DNA of 64,000 nucleotides from positions 1,496,001-1,560,000 of the forward strand of contig JAYKKM010000173.1 in the NCBI GenBank assembly GCA_035772405.1. The letters run 5' to 3'. The translations under genes were made by a program, and so were the position numbers. How positions within the stretch are numbered: position 1 is the stretch's first letter; every line of letters begins with the position of its first letter. Shown piece after piece: positions 1-12,700 of this stretch. This stretch comes from Chrysogorgia sp. JL179-B06 (Eukaryota; Cnidaria; Anthozoa; Scleralcyonacea; Chrysogorgiidae). Under the pieces are notes generated by a model, which was not told the DNA's origin, ran no database searches, and was given only the letters and a program-made list of their open reading frames with translations.

Positions 1-340
1 AGAAGGACTAACACCCCCAATATTGGCTTAATATTGAGGATAAGGTATATGTAAACGACTCTGTAATGGTACAGAAAATAACCATTACTAGTGACTTTCA
101 TCAAATATCTTTATAATTAGGCATGCAGGAAAAGTCTTTTGTTAGGTGAGGGTGTTTCACCGGGATATTCAAATGCCATATCGTGATCAAATGGGCCTTT
201 ATTATTGGCTAATTTGTTCATGAGTTATTAATGAATTTGAGAATAATTAATGAATGTATAGGATACTATTAGTATAATATATATGAAACCGTTTGGGCTG
301 TGAGGGAGCTGAACATTTACTTTCAATCCTTCTCTTTCAG

Positions 341-769
341 ATCCTAATTTCTCACAGGACATTGTGTTGGAACGCCTAGAGGACTGTGACCCAATTAATG
401 ATCCTGTGTGTAAGAAGAATATAGAAGATATCAGAAATCAGCTAGCGAGTGAACTAACTGGCAGTTATAATAGGAAAAAAATAGATTTAAGCTCATTAAA
501 ATTAACAAAATCCACCGATGAAACTACAAATGGACAGAAAGACAATCCAGTAACTGAATCTAAGTTAAGGAAAGAAACAAAACTACGCGAAAAGCTGTTG
601 ATAAACGATGAAAATGCTGATCGGAAACCAAGTGGTGATGTGGATGCAGATTCTATGGAGACGCTGAATGGATCTGATACAAATTATTTAAGTAAGAAGA
701 GTCCAGTTGATAATGACAGTGATGATGATGATGAAGAAGAAGCAGAAATTCCAGATGTCTATTTTATAA
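341..769 (+). CDS. NPDC1: NPDC1-like exon: extracellular stalk
   Basis: A pyrimidine-rich tract and AG end at 340; a GTAAGT donor starts at 770. The open frame enters and leaves in phase 1. The segment is hydrophilic, with two cysteines near its start (DCDPINDPVCKK), a charged middle and a run of aspartate and glutamate before PDVYF. It reads as a disordered stalk just outside the membrane. An in-frame stop follows directly if the donor is ignored, so this could be mistaken for a short intronless gene. Confidence 0.75.
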
Positions 770-3700
770 GTAAGTAGAAGTCCATGCTGTTTTTGTTCCT
801 CGAAATAATGTTGGCAAAGTCAGCGGTCAGCTGACCGTTCAGACGTGAATTCAGACGGTCAGATCTAAAATTTCGACGATACTTGGGCGATCGTCAAGCT
901 CGTATCCTCAGAAAAATGATTCTGAGTCCCGGACAGGAATCGAACCTGTAACCTTCTGATTGCCGGCGAGACGCTCTAACCATTGAGCCACCGAGACTCA
1001 GATGGAGAGCGAAGGTTACAATGATGTGCTCATGGTTCGATTGATATATGTACTGCCTATATGCGGCAGTCACTATATATCGGTAATGTTTGGATGTGTT
1101 AATATATAAACTGCTGTAGTGAATTCACTACAGCAGTGTATTATATCAACACATCTAAAATTTGGATGGTCAACTATTTTTTCTTTAATTTGCTTTGTAT
1201 CAGTACACAAGGCCATAAACGTTCGATCGTCAATCCTGCTGTCGCCATTTTTACAGCAACTTCCATCCCAGGGCTTTTGTTTAAAAATTAAATATAATTT
1301 TCAAGTTCTTATTTCCTTGTTTAAAGTGGTACTGCGATCAAATTTTTACCTATCGATATTTTTACGTATTTATAAAGCAGAGCTGCTAAATATTACTGGG
1401 TCGAAACCGTTTTGCGATTCGACGATGGCAAGTATTATTTTTCTGACTCCGAATCAGGAGTTGTTATGTCCACCATTAATCGATCATGTTCGGAACATGA
1501 CCAGCGTAACGAAGTGACGTCAGATTCTCAACGCGAAGACTCCACATGGCTAATTCTTCAAGTAAATCAAGATCGTTTTTTCAAATTCTTAGTCTGAAAG
1601 GCTGAACATTTCATGTACTTCTCGAAGAAAACAAGTAACCTCGACTGAAATTCAGGCGTAGCATGGAGAATCTGACGTCACAAATAATATTACTTTTTGA
1701 AATTGCGGGCTCACTTGGAACACGTTTTTAGTAATGGTGGCTTCAAAATACCATTTTAAAGTTTTTTTTACATCGATATCACTTTCGACCCTGAAATACT
1801 ATTCTATGTTAAAGAAAATCTAAAAAACGGGGGTGAATTTTTATTGCATTGGCACTTTAACCAATAAAACTATTAAAGCCATTTACTGACTTTAGTGCAT
1901 AAATGATATAAACAACGTTTACAAGGTAAAAGAAAATTAGTACACTGGTGGAAATAATTTGGCCAAAATAATTTGACTAAAATAATTTGACTAAAATAAT
2001 TTACTAAAATAATTTGACTAAAATAATTTGACTAAAATAATTTGACTAAAATAATTGACTAAAATAATGACTAAAACTAGAAGTTACTATCGCAAGGAAA
2101 GGTATCCCGATGGTTTACAAAGTGCCCTGAATAAAGCGTGAACGTGCGTTCAATTGTGGACGCACTTTCCGGAGGGCACGGGGAGGCACTTACTAGGGAA
2201 ACTATGGAAAACTGCGCATGTTCTATTTGATTCACGGTAAGAATAACCAGTTATTTGGAAAGTTCGTATTTAGTCCGCCGAAGATTTACGCCAACGCTAA
2301 GGCCTCAAAATTTCATACGCCAATCAGGGGGGTTGTACAATTTCCCTCCAAAACGTTTGCGCCAGTCAGCTATTTAGTTGATGAAATTGCATTTAATTTG
2401 CTATTTAAGGTTCAGTGCTGGCAAATAAACAGATTGCCACCTTTACTCAACATCCTTTGGGCTTTGAGTTGACTCCTTTGAAACGCATGTCTCCACTCTT
2501 CAATCTCTGATTGTTATTGAATATTGTCCGAATCAGAGTCAGACCGATTTGAACGTATTTGAGCGGCTTCACAGAGTCTCAGACTCTCACATTTATAGAC
2601 TTGCAGTTCTCATTCTCACAGACAGTTGACTTTATATTTACCGAGTCAGTTGACAGTCATTTTCACCGAAAACGTGATTAGTTTTACGCCAACCTTGGCG
2701 TAATCGACGGAAATTCTACGCCGAAGATCTTCGGCGTGACATACGAACTTCCGCTTGTAAACTGCCGAAATTCGAGAGTATTTGAGAGCCTGTGGACAAG
2801 AATCCCGATATTTCGATAACAAACACAATCGCTGTAGACTGTAGTGTATGTTTCTTATTTGTATCGTCCTTAATCGACGGCTGGTTTTCCCGAATTCCCG
2901 TTCGTTAGTTCGATTTGAAATATGACCGCTCGACCGCCAGATCAATCAGCCGCAAATATTACAAACGTGAAGTTCCATTTGGCAAACGTGTCGCTTGAAT
3001 GGAAAATTTATAGTCGCGAGGCTTGCTCGTTTCGCTGATGACATAATTTTTTCTCGTTTTCATTGGTCGACAAAAAATGATGTCATTGTGGAAATATTTC
3101 GCTGGCGGCGAGAGAAATGGTGAAGTGGAAAACCGGCTTTAGCGCTTTACTTGACGCTATTGCTCCAGAATAGAAAACTAGGCTTTAATGATACAAAACT
3201 TGGTCTTATCTTACAATATTACGTGCAAACCTCACCTACTAAAGGAGCAACGTCATTTACATTCTGCGTCAATTAACAACACCAAAGGTTTCAATACATA
3301 ATCTTATAACTAGCACTTATGTAAATTGTGATCATGCAATGCGTCACACTCATTAGTATTTCGGACAAACAAATATTTATAAAACATCAACTCAAAGCTT
3401 CAATCATAAAACATGTTGACATTCAATATTTCAACTATTTACTTCATGTAGAATATATATGATACAAAGAAATCACGATAGTTAAAGAAATATTTACATT
3501 AAACTGCCAATCCGGGGTTTGGTGATTTTACATATTCGTAATCTTTTGGTTCTTCCAGAAAGAAATGTAATATATCTTGTCGTTCGAAAATGTCATCTTC
3601 GTGCCTTTTCCCTGCTAAAGTTGATTTACCATTCACAGGAAATGACGTCAAAGCAGGGACACGCAATGAAGACATTGCTCACTAATTCAACAGTGAAATA

Positions 3701-6700
3701 CAAAGGTTTGGCTCTGGACTTTAAACAGATCTGTTTAGACAAAGTTCGCTCAATTCCCAAACTTTCTTTGTATTTCACTGCTGAATCACTGCGCGATGTT
3801 TTTGCGTGTCCCTGCTTTGACATCGTTTCCTGTGTCCCTGCTTTGACGTCGTTTCCTGTGTCCCTGCTTTGACGTCGTTTCCTGTGTCCCTGCTTTGACG
3901 TCGTTTCCTGTGTCCCTGCTTTGACGTCGTTTCCTGTGTCCCTGCTTTGACGTCGTTTCCTGTGAATAGCAATAGCCTTTAAGCGGTTGCTATTAATAGC
4001 TCAAGAGGTGGACAAACAAACCGAATTTGACTCACAAATGTTTGCAAATGAGCTATTTTCTTTTGCTATGGCCGCAATAATTATGGGTAAATGCGGACAA
4101 ACATGGGTACTGACGTCATCTCGACAACGTGCTATTCAACTTTAGCAGGGCAAAAGGCATGAAGATTACATTTTCGGACGACAAGATATATTACATTTCT
4201 TCTCAAGAGATTCCAAAGATCGTAAAAGCGGTAAGAAATGGCTTCTGAGGATTTGAGCTTGACGATAAAGTCCATGTACCATCTGTTCACTCCCACACTC
4301 AATACACAAAGTACTGTTATAATTTTAGAATATCATTAATAATTCACGATGAAAATACAAATGAAATCAGTAGCATGACGGTGGTTGTATATCTGCTACA
4401 AAATTCTACTGATTTATATTTAACACTTATTTACTATAGGACTGAGGGAAACAGTATGTTTTGTGGTCCCGAGATCGTCGATGTTTCGCCGATGGAAACA
4501 TCGACGGTCGAGGGACCACAAAACATACTGCTTTCCCGAGGTCCCAGTAAATAAGTGCTTTATTGTCATCGTAAATAAGTGTCAAAGAAAAAACAAAACG
4601 TAAAGACATGCATGATATATTTTATTCTGCAAACATTAATTCAAATACAATTAAGGTGAAAGGAGAGTTCATGCAGGTCAAATTGAAGGTCCAAAGGTCG
4701 CGTTTTCACGTGGTATTTCACGTGATTTTTTCGTTATTGACGGTCAACAACATATTATTGCCAACTCAGAGCTATTGCGGGGGAAACAGCTAAATTTCGT
4801 CACTTTCACGTGATACACTCTCGACCAATCACGTACTAGAAAAAGGGAACTTTGACACTTGGTACTGTATATAATAAAAACTTTTATACTTCTATGTACT
4901 CGGCTAAAATGGCATTGTTGATAAACATGAACATTTAGATGTACGAGTATCCTGAGCTATTTACAACATTCGCGTCCGTGTTGTATCTGATATACAACGG
5001 AGTTGCAAACCTTCCTGAAAATAGCATGAATTTGGCTTTCGTGACCATAATAAATAGCGTGATTTTTACCTTTCCTATATTACAACAGTACTGCACTGAC
5101 TGCTGCTGACTGCTAGTTCTGCGCTTTTTTCAATACCAGCTGTTGTGCAGGTAGTGGTTACCACACATGTCTATGAGCTGGGAGACACAGCTTCAAATCC
5201 TGGGTCGGACCACCACTCAGGGTCTTAAAAATAATCGAGGAGAAAGTGCTGCCTTTGCAATAATTAATATCAGCAAATGGTAACGGATAACGACCTTAAA
5301 TCGTAGGCCCTCGGAACCCCTATCAATTGGGTTTCTAGCTTGTTGGGGTATTCCGTTCACCTAAGAGTGATAAATCTAATAAACGAAACTAAACTTTACG
5401 CGTTGTCTTCACTTCAAGCCTTCCTCACTAGTATGCGGAGCGTTTTTTTGCAACTCGGATATACAATCTCTCGCCGTCAGCTCGAGTTTGTGTATCCGAT
5501 ACAACACGCCGGCATATATTGTAAATAGTACATAAACTCGCCCAACATTACAATATATAAGCGTGTTGTGTTGAAATACAATAGAAACTCTAAAATTAGG
5601 TTGGTGTAAATAGTGTGTAGGAGTTATAACGTTTCGAACCGGAAGGCTCTTTGTTAGAGAGTGAAACACGACGTTTTTTATTTACACTAAAAATATTTGT
5701 TAACTGCTGCGTAGGCAGTTGTTACAAGTGTAGGACAATGAACTGAGGTGGAGAATAATGATGCTAATGTGCTACTTCGAGGTTCGAACCATACCGGATA
5801 AGCAGGGCCGCCGAGAGGTTCTTTGGGGCCCAGTGGCAAAATATCGTTTTAGGGCCCTGATGACGTCATAATGTCAAGTGGGGTATCCAGGGTTTCTTGA
5901 AAGGAGTGACGCACATTAATATTTAGTGACCGCATTTCTAGGGGGGTGCGGGGGCTGCTCCCCCGGAAAGTTTTTGAATTTAGGCTCTCTGAAATGGCAT
6001 TTCCTGCACTTTGAGCGCATTTTTGAGCAAAATCTAAAGACCTTAGTCTTAGATCTGGGTTTTTTGGTAGTATATCCCATTATTTTTAAGAAAATATTCT
6101 TGATGAATGTACTATTTTTATTGCACCCTAACCCCACGGCTGTGTTTTATAAAGCTAACGCAGTTTTCTTTAAAAAAGTGGATTTTCAAATATGACCAAA
6201 TATATCGTAATACGCACGCCATCTTCAAAACAAAAACACAAACTTTTGCCTATGTTTGGCAAACGTTTTCTTCAGAAATCAACCACCCCCAAAGCTATAG
6301 AATGTATTAAAGGAAAGTTAAATGATCTATTTACAACATACGTACAGCTTATCCCGGTAGCTAACTTAGTTCTCTTTAAAAGCGCGGATAATCGAACATG
6401 TCCAAAAATATAGTTTTCGTATTACGGATACCATCTTGTAAACAAAAACACGAACTTTCGGCTGTCTTCGACGAACGTTTTCTTGAGAAATAATCAACTC
6501 CCAAAGCTACAATATATATTAAAACAAAGATAAATTATCTGTTTACAATATGCGTACAGCTTATCCGGCTAGCGAACGTAGTTTTCTTAAAAGAGCGGAT
6601 AATCGAACATATCGTTAACGTGTTAACAATTAACCATCCAGTGTGCTGGTACGATGGAAAATGTATTTGCTCATCCCATGAGTCCCAGTCGATATGACCT

Positions 6701-9700
6701 TATATGGAATACGTACGAGATAAGTCCATATGCACAGTGAGCAGTAATCAAAAATATAAAGATAACCTAATAATTCTTGGGAAATATATAGTTTGGCACG
6801 CCTTAACATTCCAATACCCTTACAAACTTTTTTCCTAATGCTGTCTATTCGCTCGCTCCAACAAATTTATATTCCCAAACGTTTCGTGTCATAAACACGT
6901 TTTAAATTTGTTCAATCAATGGAGATATTAGGATCGCATGAAATTTTGGACAATCTTTTGAAAGATTTGAAAGATATGCAAATGAACAACCAATGACGTA
7001 AAAACCTTGTCACAACATTTTGATTTACTGTGTAATCCTGTTTATTTTCTAAATTATTTCAAAATTACGAAATTATATGTGAACTTGGATGTATTTATAG
7101 AGAGTGCAGCTGTCTTCGTTGCATCTTGAGGTTGTTAAATCAGAATTTAAATTCGTTCTCTATCATGCTGATGTATAGCAGTATAGGTTTTTGTTTCTTG
7201 CTCTGTGGAGACCGTAGCTTGGTAAACCAAGTTCCTTTCTAGGCACGTGCCATTGAGGGTGTAATCCATTGATATTTTAGAAAAATTGAATGGGAAACGC
7301 TTGGAAAAAGAAGAGACAAGCAGACATTGTCATATGTGAGCAACTGAAGCATTAAACCATCAATGTCCAGATAATATTTCAGAAATGTTTAAACTGTCAA
7401 ACTCAGACAGTTAATATGCTAATGCCTTATGTAATTAAAACAAATTCAACTATAAGGCACTCAGCAAATTCCACACCTTCGCCAGCGTGTTGCACTATAG
7501 GCCAATTACTCACCAGACCTATACATGTCTATAAACTGGTCTCTCTTGGATGAATAAAATGCTTGATTGCATTTGTTTCGTTGAGTGCACCTTTTGGCTT
7601 TTGTATAAACAATGACACTGACAAGCTCGTTGTTTTGTGAATTCAGCTTGTTTGTGAATATTAAAGATTTGCATACTATAAGGATAATATAATGAGCGCA
7701 ATCAAGCGTGTTTTTTTTCCCATTCATTTCTTCGACACGGAGAAGCTTACAGACAGATTTCTGGCGGAGAGGACTTTTGGTTATGATGCTGCTAAAATAT
7801 GGAATAGAAGTGCCAAAGATATTTCATGATTGCGATTTTTAGATAAGAATTTGTTTACAAATTTATGTAAATGTAACAAGTTATATACGTAGGAAAGTGG
7901 ACAGACTTTTTATGTAAATTTTAGGTTTTGTATAGTAGGTCTTCTTATTTAGTTTCTAAAATTTAAGGGGGAGCTTAACCTTTGTCTGGGACAAAAGTGG
8001 GATATATTTCGAATGCAAATAACACCAAGTCAATACAATACGAGTACATAAAAGTATATATTTTCTAAAAGGATATATGTTTTAGGCTTTCAGGAACAAA
8101 ATGACAAAATGTGAAATTTTGCATATCGGCAGATTGGCAACAAAATACCACGCGATCAAAAATCTTCTCCCACCAAGAAATTCCATGTAATATTGACACA
8201 ATATCAACCAAACTGGCACTAGTTGTTAATAAGGATGTCGCAGATCTATCTATGATGGGGTTTAGGGAAATAAGTTTTCGTTGCTGTGGTAACAACACCA
8301 AAACGGGTTTATCTGAAAAAACTACTTTCAATCTTGAATTAAAAAAAATGAATCATAGAAATATAAACAAACACCAAAGACATATTGCTGGAAGGTTTTA
8401 TGGAAATCAGATAAATATATAACTAGAAATGTTTGTGTGGGGGAAGACCTTTGGAATTCAGAGCAGATTCTGTTGATGTTGTGATATACAACGAAATGTT
8501 AGCTATATTAAAATGTTCGACTGAAATGCTGTGCCTTAAAATTATTTGCTTAGCTTTGATTTTTATATTTGAGTTCCGCCTGGTACCTCAGGCGCTGTGG
8601 TTTCTAGAACAATTTTATTTTTTACTTGGATTTTTAAATTGTAAACACGGCCTAATGAAAGCAGCATTTCCCTTTTTATGCTAATTCGGCTGATTAGTTA
8701 CCTCGTGTCAAAAGAATTTTAAATAAAACTAGAAATACGTGTACGCAACAACCCCTCGCCCTTTTACAGTATAATACAGTTTCTTACAGTAGTTATTTTA
8801 CTTGAATTAGGTAATAACCCATTCATTTGCCAAACTGAATAGATTTTCAGTGGACATATCTCTGAGAGCTTTGTGTTGTCCGAATTTAATTGTTTCATGG
8901 GACATCAAGCTAAATAGCCCAAACTTTTTAATTTTGGGGTTCAGTACCTGCACTGAACAGAATAGTGGGGTTCTACCATCAATCACTAAGAAAGAAGTTA
9001 CTTGTCTCATACTGTTGATGATTCATTGAATAATGAATTCAGTAAGGGAAAATAAGGTTCAGGTGAATACTTTCGGGATTGTACCGAGAATTTGTTTTGG
9101 ATTAGAGAAATCCATTGTCTTTATCCAGGTGTTTCGTTAGTTTCCGACAGTGTTTGTGTGCAAATGTCGCCTATTACTCTGTTTCTGCCAAAAAATATAC
9201 ACTGAACTAATGCACTCTTTGAAAATTGTTCTAAACTTCAGTACGGTTTCCATGTGGTTTCATTTCTTGGAGAAGTACGAGTCGTTGTCTGCGTAATATT
9301 GATGACTTGACTCTTATAGTACCTTATGCCCGTACAGATGTCTTTAAGTGTTCTTATTTCGTCCGTGTCACTAGGCTCTGGAATTCTCTCCCATACTCTA
9401 TACGTGGCATTAACACATTGTCGTTTTTTAAGAGGCTACTTTCTCAGCATTATTTCAAACTTTTTCCTGTTGCTTTTAATCCGTAGTTTTTCTGTTTCGT
9501 ATAATTTCATTATGTCTTATTGTTTGATTTCATATTAATGTTATATGTTATTTGTATTTGTAAAGGGTGACCAATCTTGAGGGAATCTTGAATTCTGTTT
9601 TTGGTTTACCCTAATACATTCAATTTTTAGTTGGAATACTTTGTAATTGATATATATTATAATTCGAATAAATAAAGAAAGAAAGAAAGAAAATTGATGT

Positions 9701-12700
9701 GGTGGGAGAAGTTTCAAAGTGTCATATGGCAGCGGCAGTGAAATAAATGACCAATTGTATCTACATAGCAATTTATACACCCAATATCAAAGGCTTGTAA
9801 TTAACAAAAAAATCAAATGGTAATTTGAGACGATGTTGGCACTTGAAAAAATCTGTTTGACGACATTAATTCTATGGGTCAAATATCTAATTTTTTTACA
9901 TATTTGATTTGTATTTCTACACTGCCAACGCAGCACAACACATTTTATTAATTATATGGGCCGGATGTATACATGATAACGAGTTTAATTCCTATGTATG
10001 AACTCATACTAATTCTGCTAAAATACTTTATTCACTTAGTGCGCATGCTTGAAAAGTGGTTGCTATCTCAGCACGCGCAAGAAAGGTCTGAGACGAATTG
10101 TATAATCGAATGTTAATGACCAATTCAAGCAAACCTTTTGCCTCGAAACGATTGATTCATGATATTTTCAGTTTGTGGATAATTTCCCAGGAAGAAATCT
10201 AGAAATTAATTGAATCTGAAATCCTGTCGTTGCAACATTGCCTGCATGCAGGCGTTTTATCTCAAACCTTTTGGCCAAATTTCGATTGCACCTTATCGAA
10301 AGGATTGAGCACTACAGAGCATCATCAACTACTAGCCTGCGTGGCGGCGTTAGGGGGAGAATGAAAGCGGAAAGGCGAAGTGGGGAGGGGGAGGGAACGC
10401 CTGCACGAAAGACCCATGTTTTTGGATTTCCGCCCACCTGAACAACTGTCAAATACAACCAATCAGCGACTAGCGGGCTTCTTCTATTTATAGGTATTTA
10501 TAGTACGTATTCCATATAAGGTCATATCGGACGGGACTGGGAAGAGCACATACATTGCCCTAACGAGCAAATACATTGCCCTCGTACCCCAAAACAACAA
10601 AGGTCTTAACCCTCCCACAAAGCTATAGAATATATTATTTTAAAGTTAAATGATCTATTTACAACATACATACAGCTTATCCCGGTAGCTAACTTAGTTC
10701 TCTTTGAAAGCGGATAATCGAACATGCCCAAAAATATAATTTTCGTATTACGGATACCATCTTGTAAACGAACTTTCGGCTGTCTTCGACGAACACTGAT
10801 TTTCTTGAAAAATAATCAACTCCCAAAGCTACAATATCTATTAAAACAAAGGTAAATTATCTGTTTACAATATGCGTACAGCTTATCCGGCTAGCGAACG
10901 TAGTTTTCTTAAAAAGAGCGGATAATCGAACATATCGTAACGTGTTAACTATCCGCATCCAGTGGGTTGGTACGAGGGCAACGTATATGCTCGTTAGGGC
11001 AACGTATTTGCTCTTCCCAGTCCCGTCTGATATGACCTTATATGGAATACGTACTATAAGTCCATATGGACGTTGTAGTTGCATGAAAGGGGGTGTTACA
11101 CTGGGCAATGTTTCGCCACTTCGTGTTTATTACAAGGTACGCGTGCGCATCCAGTCGCCATAGAGGAAAATAGCACTTTCATGTTTGTCCGCATTTACCC
11201 ATAATTATTGCGTTCATAACAAAAGAAAATAGCTCATTTGCAATCATTTGTGAGTCCAATCTGGTTTGTTTGTCCGCATTTTGAGCTATTAATAGAAACC
11301 GCTTGAAGGGCTATTACGAGACAAGTCGCAGATGGGGGTGTTACACTATGCAACGCTGAAAATAGTTGCTGTAATCATTGCAGAAAGCAGAAGTAGATTC
11401 TACTTTCTGCAACGATTGCAGCAACTTGTGTCGCAACAATTTTCGCCGTTGCAAGGTATGTTACACTTTGGAATGGTTCGTGCAACTTGAATTACACAGT
11501 GGATAACAGCGCCTTTATTTAGGTCTGCTGCCTTGCTCGCTCGCTTCAGGCTCGCTCGCCACGGCAGCAATAAATACTGTGCGATCAGTTTTCTTCCAAA
11601 GTCATTGGGTTAACACAAAAGTCGTTAGTCTTTAGTCGTTAGTAATGTATAGTCATTAGTCAACGAAATTTCGATTTCATTTGCAAAAATTGCCCTCGAG
11701 ATGTTCAGTTTTATGACGTTTTGTGATGTATTAAACTTTCTACCTTACTTGTCAACGCTGTAAATTGTGCTGTGCGTATTTGAACGATCTGTGCTGCTTT
11801 TGCAAGCTTTATATTTCAGTGAGGAAATATTCTCTTGTTTTAATATTAGAATGGTATTCCCATCCGTTTGTTCGATTTGAAATATGACCGCTCGACCGCC
11901 GCCATGAGATAAGTCGTTCAATTCAGACATGAAAAAGTATAGTGCTGCGTAGACAGTGTTTTGAATATATAGCAAAGTGAAAAGGTGGTAAACTGCCAAG
12001 AATTTAGTGACGAAATACTGACGTTTCGAGCGGAGCCCTTCATCAGAGTATAAATATATAGTCTCGTCTTACTCTGATGAAGGGCTCCGCTCGAAACGTC
12101 AGAAATTCTTGGCAGTTTACCACCTTTTCACTTTGCTATATTTACAAACGTGAAGTTCTTTTTGGCAAAAGTGTTGCTTGGCCTGATCCTGAACACTGCT
12201 CCAAGGCAGCATTTCACTTCTGAAAAGAACTCCAGTCCTAGTTCTACATTATGCTTCGCAAGGCTTGCTCGTTTCGAGTAAATGTTGTTCGCATTAGATG
12301 TATGGTGTTCAAATGGTCATATTGAATTTTGACATTATAAACGCACAATATGGTTACCGTGTGTTATTTTAATATTACAAGGCTATATGATCACCTTAAT
12401 ACGTGGTTTAGATTCTACATTTTGATCCTCATGCTATAGTCATAGATAATTTCTCGCATTATTATGAATATGGTAAATTGTTTGCTACTCAAGCTTTTAA
12501 CGCAAACTCAGAAAATGTTTCTGAGCCCCAGACGTGAATCGAACCCGCAACCTTCATGATCTCCGGTTAGACGCTCTAACCATTGAGCTACCAGAACTCA
12601 GATGGCAGAAAGAAGGCTACGTTGCGTACTAGTTCGTAAGTGCGACATATACGTACTGCTAATTCAGCAGTCTCGATTGTATATTTTATCAGAATATATT

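Larger units (their letters stand above)
770..3518. other. NPDC1 intron, left part
   Basis: Holds a tRNA-like copy and the 15-bp repeat. A stretch near 2905-3060 (ttcgatttgaaatatgaccg) recurs at 11870-12290. The open frames here have no domain or splice support and I do not call any as genes. Confidence 0.5.
11948..12146. mobile_element. Two PLE ends head to head
   Basis: Inverted copies of the sequence gcaaagtgaaaaggtggtaa ... catcagagta meet at about 12060. The same block ends the large PLE at 62195 and the short insert at 23691. It interrupts a repeat otherwise seen whole at 2905-3060. Confidence 0.7.

Noticed and set aside
925..997. Functional tRNA gene
   Set aside because: The anticodon stem has a mismatch, position 33 is not T, and near-identical dispersed copies with shared flanks point to a repeat.
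3812..3965. CRISPR-like array
   Set aside because: Units are head to tail with no unique spacers, and the genome is eukaryotic.
3775..3972. Minus open frame with a SKQGH-type repeat
   Set aside because: Translation of a 26-bp minisatellite within a MITE; no start context or conservation.
8111..8684. Two consecutive + strand frames as a possible gene
   Set aside because: No domain, no splice signals in phase and amino-acid composition typical of AT-rich noise.
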